Shown here: positions 24,892 through 36,066 of the stretch, piece by piece
Position numbering within the stretch: position 1 is the first letter of the stretch
Layout: every line of letters begins with the position of its first letter
Assembly (NCBI RefSeq): GCF_008831285.2
Contig: NC_045143.1
Location: 4,039,503 to 4,103,502, forward strand
Origin: Nymphaea colorata
Lineage: Eukaryota; Streptophyta; Magnoliopsida; Nymphaeales; Nymphaeaceae
Direction of reading: 5' to 3'
DNA length: 64,000 nucleotides
Notes under the pieces: generated by a model
Database searches by the model: none
What the model saw: the letters and a program-made list of their open reading frames with translations, nothing else
What the model was told of the DNA's origin: nothing
Translations under genes and position numbers: made by a program

Positions 24892-27800
24892 ATGGTGTGT
24901 GCGTTCGGTGGTCTGCTGGGACTGCAGCCGTCGCTTCATGTCGGTCGGCCTTTGGCCTCTTGGAGACTGGGCGACGATGAGCTCCTCCTCGCCACCACCA
25001 GGTCGTCGAAGGGGACGAAGGCCGCGACCACCTCAACTCTCAACTCCCCAACCACTGTTTCTCCTTCTCCTCTTCCACCATCCAAAACCAGTGCGCTACC
25101 AACCAAGAACCTGCCTCCCCAGAAGGCGGTCGCTAACAAGGTCAAAATGGACTATGCCTTGCAGATGTTTCTGCTGACGCCTAATGGCACCTCTTCTTCC
25201 CACGCTGCTGTTGCTGCTGCTGCTGTCAGCCAACAAGGTCTTTCTATTTCTATTTTTTCTGAATTATCTCTCTATTAAGCATGTCTGTGGAGTTTTAGTC
25301 CTGAATTATCTCTCTATTAAGCCTGTGAAATTTTTGTCATGAGTTGTCTCTCTATTAAGTCTGTCTGTGCTGTCTAAGAAATTTTTTCCTGACTTACCTC
25401 TCTATTAAGACTGTCTGTGTTCTCCGAGGCGATAAATCGCCTAGAAGATATTACATGTTTCTTTGCTAAATTTTTTAAGGGAATAATCCCTCTAAATAAG
25501 GTGAAACTTTCAGCTTAGAGTGAAATTTTAATCCTGAGTTATCTCTTCATTAACTATGTGTGTTGTCTGAGGGGATAACTCACCTAAAGATATCATGGTA
25601 GTCAATCCTTTTGGAGGCCTTTATGTTGTGGGGAGTATGAATATCGTGTCACAAAAGGGGCGCCACTTCGTCAGAAGCTTCACTATCCCTGGCATATAAG
25701 TTGCTGATACATTTTTTTCCGGAGCAAATTCTGCCGTCAACCATTAGTTATCGAAACATATCAAAGATTCATTTTGTTAACTGAAATGTCGGGTAAAATA
25801 AAATATATGACTTGCGAATGCTACAATTTGGCTTCTTAGAGCATTTTGTGCACTGTCCATGTTGATATTCCATTTTTAAGGATGTCTCTGTGGCCCGTTT
25901 CTTCTAAGGAATTGTCTAAGTTATGTTTCATGTCATATGAGAGCATACACTTAGAAAAAGGAAAACAGCTGTTCTGGACGTTAGCATCAATGACTAATTT
26001 ATTACATACTGTTTTTGGCACAACATGCGCACATCTGCATAAACAAAATGTTGTTCAGGACTTCGTGGTGAACATTTGCTTGTGCTTTTCTTTGGAATTA
26101 GTTCCCTTCATACTTTTGTAATTTTTTTTTTTCTTTTTTCACTTAGGCCGCTACTTCTTTCTTGTTAGCAGAGCAGTCGGAGAATTTGTACTTAGGATAT
26201 GAGACGTGGTTGCCAGTGGCTCCAAAAGTCAAAAACAAGAAGCCTAGAACCATATACAATGCAGAGTCCCTTGCATATCTTGGCGATTGCATCTATGAGG
26301 TGTGTTCAATTTCAATTTTGTAGATATCTTGTTGAAATACACTTTTGTGTGTTTAATAGAGAAAGCTTATGTCTAATTCTTATGTATACTTCGGACTTTG
26401 CTGCTCTCCTGTAGCTTGGAAACTGTTGGCCTCCTTGTGTTTCTCTTATTGATGTTTTAGTCTTCCAATTGCTATTGCTTTGCTATGTATATAATTTCCT
26501 TTTGTACAAGAAACTGTTCCTTATATTGCTCATGTTTGATTTTCTCAATCATCAGAGGCTAGATCCCTGATTTACTTATGCCTTATTCATTTTGTCCATT
26601 TTTTAATAATTTATTCCATAATCTTTTTTTTTTTTTTTGCATTGGTTATTTTCGAGTTAACAAAGAGGTTCCAGGCTTATTGTTTGGCTGCCTATTTCAT
26701 CACCTGAAACACAAACACTTGCTCATCTGATGATAGTTAATGGAATCCACAATCAAGAAAATCTTAATATAGGTTTGTGGTTCTGGGAAACTGAATCTAC
26801 AAAAATTTGCTATAAAAAATGCTATTTCTTCAAATGTATTTGACCTTTCATGTACCAATTTGAAGCTTAGAGCTTTTTTCAGTTTTATATGTAATTATGT
26901 AGTTAGTCTCTCATTCAGTATTGTGAGGAATGGACACATCGACTATATTGTCTTTTTCTTGGAACCAGTGAGATATGTAATTTGAAGGGTCCTGTTATTC
27001 TATGATCATAGTAAATTAATTCTATTGAGTCCCCGATCTTATTATACATGTTTTGCAACTTTAATGAGTGAGTTCTTATTGATAACGTACCTGTTTATAT
27101 TCTTATATCTTTCTGATGAAGGATGCAGTTGTATGCTCGGCGCCACTTCTTGTTCCCACCTTTAGCTCTTGATGAATATAACAGTCGCGTGATGGCAGTG
27201 GTGCGCTGTGAGACACAGGTACATAAACAGGGAATTGCCGTGCCAATAAACGCATTATTTGTTCAAATTTGATAAATTTGTATTGCAAGTGCAGGGAATG
27301 TTTTTGCTTGCAAGTTTCATTTTGACATTTTTTGAAGGCCAAGCTTGAAATTGTTAGTTGTGTAGTTTTACTGGCTTGTTTTGTTAAAGGCTCTTGACTT
27401 GTAACTGTATCTTGGTCTATGTTGTCATTTAAAATTTCATTTTTTTATGCAACTTCTTTTCTGGCAACACTAGATTCTCTAATTGTTGTTCGGACCCTTG
27501 TCTAAATGTGTGCAATGCTTCAAATGGAAGTTTTAGAAATACACGTTTTTTTATTTCTTCTAGTTAAACTGCAATTGAACCGATCAGTGGTGAATGGTGT
27601 CTCAATGCATACTTGCATACATAGGATTGTCACTAACCATGTTCCTAAAAGAAATCATTGTTATCGTATGATGACTCAACATTCATTTAGACATGGTATA
27701 TTGTAGTTAAACCATTTCCCAATTTATGAATCCTTTTGAGATGATTTTAGCAGCCAACTTTAGTTCATTTGAGATAGCCAATTTAGTCAATTTGTTTGCA

Positions 27801-30800
27801 ATTGTCTTTTGTACGGCATGGTCATTTTGATTGACATTTTCTTCTATGAAGAACACTGTTGTTTCTGCCCTGCTTGTATGATTTTATCAAACATACAGCA
27901 ATGTATACAAGAGCATGGTATATCATATTAGGTCTTTTGTATCGATATCTAGCTTCTTAGAGGATTTTGGTTTTAACTTACATGAATTAATAGCTTTAAT
28001 AGCTGCCCTATGTAGATGAGGGAAGTCTTTCTGAGTGCTTATTTTCATATCCTTTAATTATCTGCTGATCACCTGATACTGAGTATATTTTTCCTTGAAT
28101 TCTAATCATTATTGTATCATTTATTCAGGACATGTTATTGAAGAAACTCCTGAAGGATGGCTTCTTAACTGATGATGAACGGTAATATTGTGTGCGAGAT
28201 AACTGGTTGTATTTCAGGATGGTACTGAATGGTTGCTAGTTTTAGCATGGTGATTTATCTTGATTAAGAGGATAAAGAGAATATTGAGGAATTTTCTTGT
28301 CAATCAACTATCTTTGCATTTCCGTTTGATATTTCATTCCTTATCATGACAAAGGAAAATATAGGGGTCCAGGACCAAGCGCTCGCTGGGTAAAGATTGC
28401 CTAGTTCAATTTCTTTTCTGGATTGGCCTGGTGAAAAGTGAAAACACTATTGATTTTTTTGTAGCTAGAAGTAATCTGAACTGTGGCACTGTCTATACTT
28501 GCACCATAAATGTTCTCATGTTAGTGAAATATCAAAAAGCTGTATAAGTTGTGTACTCCAGGATATGGTTTTCTGCTATTGAAAAAGAAAACTGATTGCA
28601 GTCAATGCTAGTCTTTGTTGGAAACCAGTTTGTTTTTTATCAGACAATCCTGCTTTTGCAATTTGTTTGTTCCATCATTTTGTTATTTTAGCCTTTGTCA
28701 CAATAAGTTTCTGTCTTTGGCATTTTTTATATGATATACTCTTTCAGATAACAGTAAATATATTTTCTCTTGGGTGCTAGATGTGGCTAGTCTTTGTTGG
28801 AAACCAGTTTGTTTTTTATCAGACAATCCTGCTTTTGCAATTTGTTTGTTCCATCATTTTGTTATTTTAGCCTTTGTCACAATAAGTTTCTGTCTTTGGC
28901 ATTTTTTATATGATATACTCTTTAGATAACAGTAAATATATTTTCTCTTTGGTGCTAGATGTGTCTTAAAATATGATGCTCATTTTGTACTTGGGTACAG
29001 GGATGTTGTTCGATGGGGGAAAAATGTACAGTCTGGAAAAACAAAGGCTATAAAACGTGTTGGTGTATCAACCTACAAGAGGGCGTCATCACTTGAAACC
29101 CTTGTTAGTTCCTTTACCATCTTGTCTGTATTATATATATTGTGTATTCTTATCTTGGAACCATGATTTTCTTTTGTTGAAGGACAGTTAATGTTGTTTA
29201 TGCATCTTTTGTGCAATATTATAGCGGTATGTGAAATTAAATGCATCATTATTTTGTCATCATGAAAAACTTGAGTGTTGCTTTTTATGTTTTGAGGGCC
29301 TTCCCTCGAGACCTAGGTGTGAAGCTGATCTTGCAAATGTGTGTTTTGTTTGTAATATTTTTCGTGGAGAATGTGTGTCTCCAATAACTTTTCTTGGATT
29401 TTTATGCTGGTTGTGGTTAATGTAAGTCATCATCGCGTTACTCACAATTTTTTTGTCAGGGTTTATATGTTACAGGTGATACTTCATAAGGTTGGCACTG
29501 GTAATCTGAATGCTCTGAAATAGTAAGGAAGCATTTATGGCCATCTTATGGCCGGGTATTTAGTTGTAGAACCTGGGTTTGAACTATCTTGTTTCTTCTG
29601 GTCGTATATATGTATGTATGAAGTAGTTCTTGCTTTCCAATCATCAGATCATTATTGTCCTTGTATGCTACTGGGGTTTTGTCATTATATGATATTGTTC
29701 TTGGTAGGGGTAGAAAATAATCATTGCATCTTCTTCTGAAAATCCTCACTGAACAACTTTTATCTTCCAAATTGTATTATTCTTGTGGCTTATTGATGCA
29801 AGATGGAAGCATAATCAAATCATGTAATGGACCTAATTAGATTTTTTAGTACTTGTTAAAATAGATCCAGATCCGAAATCCATCCCTTTCTCTATATAAA
29901 GGGACGTGGGTCATTTTGTAAGTGGTGGTGAAGAAGTTAAAGAAATGAAGTGTTTTCTTAGTTTTCTTCTGTCGTTCTTGTTCTTTGTTTGTTTTGCTTA
30001 GCTTTTAGTTAGTTTAAGCATAGTTTTTAGTTTAGTTGTGAGTGCAGTAAGACTAAGATTCCTTAATCTTAGTTTTTTTCTGCATCAATTGGTATCAGAG
30101 CGAGGATTTTACAACCATGAAAGACCAAACCTTGCTGCTGACAGTAGCAAGGCAGGAATCTGATTTATCTTGTCTAAGACAAGAAGTTGCTGCTTTTACG
30201 ACAAGAGTGGATGCATTGGGAGTCTCTCTCGATAGATTAATGGATGAATTCAGAGAAATGTTCCGTCCAGCTCTGCAAAAGAGGCAAATCGTTCATAGAC
30301 TTGCTATTACATATGTTAGTTGGGCCATGGGCGTTTCTGAAGCTGGAACTAGAACACGCGAGCAGTCATGGGATCCCTTAGAGAGAGACGTTGGGGCTTT
30401 GGGCGGAATCGATAATAAAAAATGTGCAACAACGGGGGGGATTTCTGCTGGAGCTCCATCGCTGGCAGGCATACCAAATCCGGCGTCTGGGCTCCCCACC
30501 GAAGCTCCCCTGATTTCAACCAGAGGAGATGGAAAATCTGTTGTGTCCTCTTCCCATCGTCAGGCAGAAGCCCCGATCTTCCTGGGCCTGCCCATCAGTG
30601 AGCAGATGAAAACTCCATGTCCGGCAAAGGGAGCATCGATGGCATCGGGTCCTTCCTGTGCACTGGAAGAAGTGCGGCAGACATCTCCAGCTGGTGGAGG
30701 TGCAAAGGACGTCGCCAGCAATCCTCCTCAACCAGTGGAGCAAAGTCTAGTGGCGCCATCGTCCGTCTGGCCGCCGCCCATCTCTCTTCTTTCCGCCGAC

Positions 30801-32257
30801 GTCTGGGGTAGGGGGAGTCACCCGCCACCACCGTTCACCCACCATCGCTCAATCGAACAGACGTCCCCTCCAGCAGAAAACCTTGCCATCGGCGTGGGTA
30901 TTCGGCCGATGGCGTGGCAGATGTCGGTGGTTTCTTCTCCCGGTGGGCATGGTGTGGGAACTGCAACCAGCAACGGCGACATCTTCACGTTTCAGCCTCC
31001 TGCCTTTGTGAAGGTCCTGGTTCCCCCGCCTCTCGAATGGGCACCGCCCATGGAATCGCAGCCTGCTGGCGGACTGGAGGTGACAGGTAGCCGTCGTCCG
31101 CCTCTTCTCCCATTCAGACAAGATGGGGCGGTGGCGGTGGGCACCGCTCTTCAGCCCTCTGGTTTGCCCCTTCCGCCCCTGTTTGAGGCGGAAAGGGGTA
31201 ACCATGAGCAGCGCCTCTAGCTGCCGCTCGAGGCGCTCGTGGGCTTGGACCGGTTCCTTTTGGGACCGGTTCAAACCAAACCAGGTTTTGGACCCGGTTC
31301 AGGTCCATATCGCCCAATTCACGGGTACAAGAGTCCAGATTTGGATCCAAACTCGTTTTTTCCATCACTTGAGACTGAATTTGAATCAAGAATGCCTTTA
31401 GATCATATCCAAGCCTGTGTTTCTTCTCCAAGGCCACCACCTTAGTCGCCACCTTGATCATCTTCACGAGAAGTGAACAGATCACCAACTAGGGGAATGG
31501 TTGGTCCTTTTGTTCAACAGATCCAATTTTGGCAAGATGAAAGATTTAAACTCGTCGAGGGCGACTCTTCTCCAACTAGGGGAGTCTGATGCAAGTTGGA
31601 AGCATAATCAAATCATGTAATGGATCTAATTAGATTTTTTAGTACTTGTTAAAATAGACCCAGATCCGAAATCCATCCCTTTTTCTATATAAAGGGACGT
31701 GGGTCATTTTGTAAGTGGTGGTGAAGAAGTTAAAGAAATGAAGTGTTTTCTTAGTTTTCTTCTGCCGTTCTTGTTCTTTGTTTGTTTTGCTTAGCTTTTA
31801 GTTAGTTTAAGCATAGTTTTTAGTTTAGTTGATTCCTTAATCTTAGTTTTTTTCTGCATCAATTGGCATCAATTACTCCTCCTTTGATTCACGTTTCTCA
31901 TCTCCCTGTTCTCCATTTTTCACTGTGATGCTTTTACAGATTGAAGTTAATACTCTATTTATGAAAAATAGAACATTGTGATTTCTCCACTGAAGGCATT
32001 TGCACTCTCTATAATTCATAGTCACAGACTTCCTTATATTGGATAGTTTGTCATTCTAATCTGCTTCGTTCGTCAGAAGCTGCAGTCCACATTATTTCCT
32101 GTTTCAATTGATGCATTTCCTTTAGCACTGAAATTACAATTATTTCATTTTGTAGATTGGATACCTGTATCTGACAAATGCAAAGCGCTTGGAGGAAATC
32201 ATGTCGAACATGGGATTTTCTGCAGGTGCTTCTAGTAATATGATTGCACAGAAATGA
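24892..32257 (+). CDS. Plastid-type Mini-ribonuclease III, 6 exons, 273 aa
   Basis: Exons: 24892-25237, 26172-26299, 27129-27218, 28129-28181, 29001-29103, 32156-32257 (822 nt). Residues 1 to about 85 are rich in Ser, Thr and Pro with few acidic residues, as in a chloroplast transit peptide. The RNase III catalytic fold follows: signature ESLAYLGDCIYE at residues 147-158 (catalytic D154 and E158 by family analogy), LYARRHFLFPP, and SLETLIGYLYL with the second acidic residue at E238. There is no double-stranded-RNA-binding domain, which identifies Mini-III rather than classical RNase III. In Arabidopsis the homologues RNC3/RNC4 act in chloroplast 23S rRNA maturation and intron RNA turnover. 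The last intron (29104-32155) is swollen by an LTR retroelement in sense orientation; both splice sites are intact. Confidence 0.92.
25250..25425. repeat. Four imperfect tandem units in Mini-III intron 1
   Basis: The words tgaattatctctctattaag, then c(a/c)tgtctgtg-like tails, recur four times at about 40-65-base spacing (near 25259, 25302, 25345, 25392). A fifth, weaker version follows near 25535. Confidence 0.75.
28607..28963. repeat. Near-identical 179-bp tandem duplication in Mini-III intron 4
   Basis: Copy 1 is 28607-28785 and copy 2 is 28786-28963, both beginning gctagtctttgttggaaacc and ending gtgctagatgtg. I see one single-base deletion and one substitution between them, so the event is recent. 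It lies wholly within the intron upstream of exon 5. Confidence 0.95.
30090..30101 (+). other. Primer-binding site, tRNA-iMet type
   Basis: tggtatcagagc, 2 bases after the 5' LTR end, is the standard plant LTR-retrotransposon primer site matching the 3' end of initiator methionine tRNA. Confidence 0.92.
30117..31220 (+). CDS. Gag-like, Pro/Gly-rich 367-aa ORF of the retroelement
   Basis: The ATG lies 15 bases after the primer-binding site. Residues 8-45 (ESDLSCLRQEVAAF, RVDALGVSLDRLMDEFREMF) look like the short coiled coil found at the N-terminus of many plant retrotransposon Gag proteins. The remaining 300 residues are low-complexity and rich in Pro, Gly, Ser and Ala. No CCHC zinc knuckle is visible. 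The interior is far more GC-rich than both LTRs and host intron, so part may be captured host sequence. Assignment as Gag is inference from position and N-terminal character. Confidence 0.6.
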   Translation: MKDQTLLLTVARQESDLSCLRQEVAAFTTRVDALGVSLDRLMDEFREMFRPALQKRQIVHRLAITYVSWAMGVSEAGTRTREQSWDPLERDVGALGGIDNKKCATTGGISAGAPSLAGIPNPASGLPTEAPLISTRGDGKSVVSSSHRQAEAPIFLGLPISEQMKTPCPAKGASMASGPSCALEEVRQTSPAGGGAKDVASNPPQPVEQSLVAPSSVWPPPISLLSADVWGRGSHPPPPFTHHRSIEQTSPPAENLAIGVGIRPMAWQMSVVSSPGGHGVGTATSNGDIFTFQPPAFVKVLVPPPLEWAPPMESQPAGGLEVTGSRRPPLLPFRQDGAVAVGTALQPSGLPLPPLFEAERGNHEQRL

Positions 32258-32810
32258 GGGATATGTTTTGAGGAATCAACTCCAGTTTGAGGCCATATCA
32301 CTAAAGACCTGCCTGAGATCTTGGATGCTTGTGGTATTGAACCTACTGTTCATTTTGCGATGAATGGAAGTTGGGACCTGCTTCTGGGGTTGCTGAGAGA
32401 TCCTACACAACAGAAGCGTGCATGAGCAATCCAACCACATTTTTACCAATGAAGTTATGTATGAAATTGACATAAGATTTTCCACCAGAGAAATTCTAAA
32501 TCGCTGTATATGTCCCTTTTAGAACATGTTCCTTTGAGGGCATCCGTTCCCTTCTGAGATTCAATCATCTGTGTTCGTGACTTTTTTCATGGTAATTTCA
32601 GAATTCAGATTAACATACATTAAGGCTGTTCGCCCCATCCAGACCTCTTCGTTATGTAGTTAGCACCTTCCGAGATCCTCAAAAGTCCCAAAATCTTCAT
32701 CAGTTTGCCATCTAATGTTTTTGTGCATCCCTTTTCATTAGCATATACTGGGGATATGGCTTCTGTTTGATTAAGCAGGATGAGATCCCAAACTCGATCG
32801 AGGTAAACAG

Positions 32811-32845
<35 letters not shown>

Positions 32846-34070
32846 CCATGCGGAAAAAATGTTTGGTTCGATTCTTTAAAAACCACGTTTTGCTTTTACT
32901 TGATTTGGTATTTAGTTAAACCCATTATACGCCACCGACTCATATTTTAAGCATATATGTCTCGTCCAAGTTCCAGTAGATGTTCCGAAGCCACTGCTTG
33001 AAATTTTGTGGGTGAAGGATCCTGCAACACTTTTTGCTTTTATCAAAGAAATCCTGAGATGCAAAATGTAAAAAATTATAAGTAGTCCAAAAAAGAGAAG
33101 GCAGTTCTTGACGTCATTATCTTGATAGGGACGTGATATAAATGTCGCAGAGTTTCAGGAATATTATATTTGCCATTTGAGGATCTCTTAATATAATTGC
33201 TATGATCTTTCAAAAGGAAAAGAGATGTAGAGATCTCTCTGTCTTGCTTTTTTGGCGTCCTATTGACAAAGTCTCAAAGAACTTTTCAAACCCAAGATTT
33301 GTATATGGCATATCATGCTCCAGAAGTTTCTGACCACCACCATACTGAATACATAAACTTCAGAGTCAATAAAATTTAAATCATAGCATAGATCCATCTG
33401 AAATCTTGTAACGCTAGTCACGAGCTGAGCATTAATGATCCTGTCAAGCATATTATCGTCCTCTTTATCATATTCCCTCTGATCTCATGGCCGCACGCTT
33501 CGATCAGCGTGGCCCACGAACGTGATATGCACAATCCATTTTCTAGGACTCGAAGTTTCGAAGACTTTGGAACATGACGCACTTGAGGATCTTATGATAA
33601 CCAAACCATCATCAAACGTAGATTTTTAAAAAACAGAGAATCATATTGAAAGAGATGCGATCGAAGGTCGATTTGTTTTCCGATTGCGAACAATAAACCT
33701 TCGATCGTGAGTTTTATGTTTCTGGTTTTTTTTATGCCGAGTAGCAGCGATAAATGGGTGCCCTTCGTCGGCGCTCTAGAGAAGCGCAGGAGATAGCAAC
33801 TCTTGAGTTGAAGTGAAAACTTGCTGGAGGTTACGTCCCCTGCCTTCATTCATGAACAGAACTATATACACAGTGAGCCTAAAAGTACAGATCTTCATAA
33901 GAAGGGCATCAAGAAAAAGGGTCTGACTCAGCCCTTCACAGCTTTACAAGCCACCAAGAAAAGCAACAAAAGCAAAAGACAAATCTATGCTGCCCACCTG
34001 ACATGAAGATTAACAAAAAGTATCTTCAGAAATGCCCTTTGATGAAAAAGCCAAGGTCTATTCCAATCCT
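32258..34070. other. 3' flank of Mini-III and intergenic spacer
   Basis: The first several hundred bases are probably 3' UTR. An uninterrupted A34 tract lies at 32811-32844. An 11-bp perfect inverted repeat (cgatcgaaggt / accttcgatcg) lies at 33658-33668 and 33697-33707 with a 28-base loop. No gene is recognised. Confidence 0.5.
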
Positions 34071-34071
34071 G

Positions 34072-35450
34072 TCAATCGGCCATTGCATCCGGCTGAATCA
34101 CTTTTGCCAATTCCTTCGGCCTTCTTTGTCTAGTTCTTCTAACAAGGTCCTCATTAGAGAGAACCACGTGCACAATGTCACCGTTTTCTTTATGATATTT
34201 CAGGATATCTTCTAGGACCACCAACTCACCCTCAAACAACCACCCACCTGCAGATTGCCATCCCCACAGTTCAAGATCGTGCAGATTTTGCATTGGCAAT
34301 GTTAATGAACAGCCTTCATCTGCTATCCTTCTTCTTGACCTCATATTATAGCTCAGTAGCAAGCCAAATTTTATAACGGTCTTCGGTACCACTTGGCCAT
34401 TTAGTGCTGCCAGCAGGAAAGGGTTATCCTCGTGTAGGACTTTATTTTTATACCACCAAATGCGCCAGCAAGCTATTAGAAAGTCTATCTTCCAATACTT
34501 TAGTTTCCATTTGCCCTGAATCTTGGCTTTCATCCATTTCTTGAGTTCCGAGAGAGTGTCTCCGTATGGAATTTGACGGACCCCATATTTTTTAGTGATC
34601 CATCTCCAAACATCACGCACGTTGCTGCACCTGATGAGGACATGATTGTTACTCTCCTCATCCTTATCATAGAGAACACATCTATTGGCTGTTTGGATGT
34701 TTGATGATACAAACTCGTCCGGCATAAGATAAATATCTGGTTTTCCATCCTGCCATTCTTTTCTCTGATTTTAAGAACAACAGCATGCAAAGATCATGAG
34801 ATGTTGGCGCTTCAAATAGAGGAAAACCAAGATGGTTAGAAGGCAGAAAACCCAAAAGGCCAAGCAATCAGATTACTGAGATCCACAGCTAAGCATCCGA
34901 GTGCTCTATCGATGATAAGTTCAGACTTCTCCTTCTTGACTTTTATGTCTGCTAAACTTTCTACGTCCTCAAAAACATTTTTAATGTTGAGAATGAGCTG
35001 TTAGCAAGATTACAGGGATTCCCTCCATCCTCTTGGAAGTCTTGGCAATCATGAGAACGTCATCCGCGGACATGACAGCCTGCAACTCTTGCTTAACTCT
35101 ACGAATTTTGGGGATCTGATCTTTTTCGTTGCTGATGTTTTGCTTGAAAGGACCTGTCAAAAGCTTCCGTGATCGTTATAAACAAGTGTGGGGACATTGG
35201 GTCCCCTTGCTGAAGACCTCGTTTCCTTATAAATCTCTGTCCTAATTTGCTTGAAAGGACCTGTCAAAAACTTCCATGATCGTTGTAGATAAGTGTGGGG
35301 GCATTAGGTCCGCTTGCTGAAGACCTCGTTTCCATGTAAATGTCTGTCCTAATCGGCCATTAGTCAGATAATTCTTAGTTATCACCTCACGTTTCTTGTC
35401 ATCAAGAAGTGGAACCTGTTTCGCCTTGGAAAAAGACGAAACCTTGATGA
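34072..35450 (-). pseudogene. Degenerate LINE (L1-type) remnant: RT core and zinc-binding tail
   Basis: Reading leftward on the minus strand, the RT motif RGLQQGDPMSPHLFI occurs near 35200 and the catalytic ADDV segment near 35065. Then comes the RT-thumb motif MAGWKTRYLSYAGRVCIIK (about 34760-34690). A zf-RVT tail follows, with CVLYDKDEESNNHVLIRCS and VRDVWRWI (34072-34725, a 217-codon frame). Frames change between blocks, stops are present, and sequence between thumb and zinc domain is missing. No endonuclease domain is seen. It is a dead 5'-truncated copy. Confidence 0.85.
35141..35354 (-). repeat. 107-bp tandem duplication covering the LINE RT motif
   Basis: The unit starting tgcttgaaaggacctgtcaa occurs at 35141 and 35248. 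The lower copy keeps QQGDPMSPHLFI; the upper reads QQADLMPPHL, so one copy of the catalytic-region motif has drifted. Confidence 0.9.
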
Positions 35451-35459
35451 CAAAATCAT

Positions 35460-36060
35460 CTAGTCTATGTCAAAACTTGATTTTATGAAAAATGAGCTTT
35501 TCTAATGAGTTTTGAAAAGATGGTTGATTTGTTTGTATGGAATCTATGGATGACACATCCAAAACCTAATTTCTATAGGAGAGATAGTGTTTTGTTCTTC
35601 TCTGTAGTAGTCAAGAGAGTCTATTTTTCTTTTGATTTGGTTTTTCTTCTCTTCTTTTTATTTTTCATTTATTATTTTTTGTTATATTCAGCTCCCCATA
35701 TTAGCGCCTTTGAATTGACGAAAGTAGAGGTATCAGAATGAGCCTTTAATATCTTATATTTTTGCAAATATGTGACTGTGAGAACAGGATTTGTTCTCTC
35801 GTACAAATTTTTCTTTTACAGATGCGCATTTGAAGACAATCGTGTGGAAATTGTACACCATGAGAGCATCAAATATTTTCTTCTTCGGTATATTCGCTCT
35901 GCTGCAATCTGTGGATGAAAAACCAAGTATGGTTTCTTTCTTATATTCATTAATGGCGACCACACAAATAGAAACGAAAAAAGGAAAAGTAAAATCCCAC
36001 GGAAAGACTCTCTCAGCACGCTAAGAGCTGGTGCAACCAGCCAAAAAAAAAGAAAAATCT
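35460..36060. other. Spacer between LINE remnant and DUF506 gene
   Basis: AT- and T-rich sequence with no supported frame; its right part is presumably the DUF506 3' UTR. Confidence 0.5.
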
Positions 36061-36066
36061 CAGAAG

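Larger units (their letters stand above)
29794..31861 (+). mobile_element. Non-autonomous LTR retrotransposon (gag-like ORF only) in the Mini-III last intron
   Basis: The 5' LTR is 29794-30087 (294 bp) and the 3' LTR is 31587-31861 (275 bp). Both start TGATGCA and end TGCATCA, a 7-bp inverted terminus. They differ by five substitutions and one 19-bp indel, so insertion is fairly recent. Each LTR has a TATA box (ctatataaag). A primer-binding site complementary to initiator tRNA-Met (tggtatcagagc, 30090-30101) follows the 5' LTR. A purine-rich tract (aactaggggag) precedes the 3' LTR. The interior encodes one long frame and no protease, RT or integrase, so it must be mobilised in trans. It resembles the TRIM/TR-GAG class. 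Confidence 0.93.

Noticed and set aside
30293-31488. Several minus-strand frames across the retroelement interior
   Set aside because: They overlap the 367-codon + strand frame that sits correctly after the primer-binding site; the GC-rich composition alone explains them.
32811-32844. A34 tract as the tail of a retroposed gene or SINE
   Set aside because: No RNA-like body, polymerase III boxes or target duplication could be found on either side.
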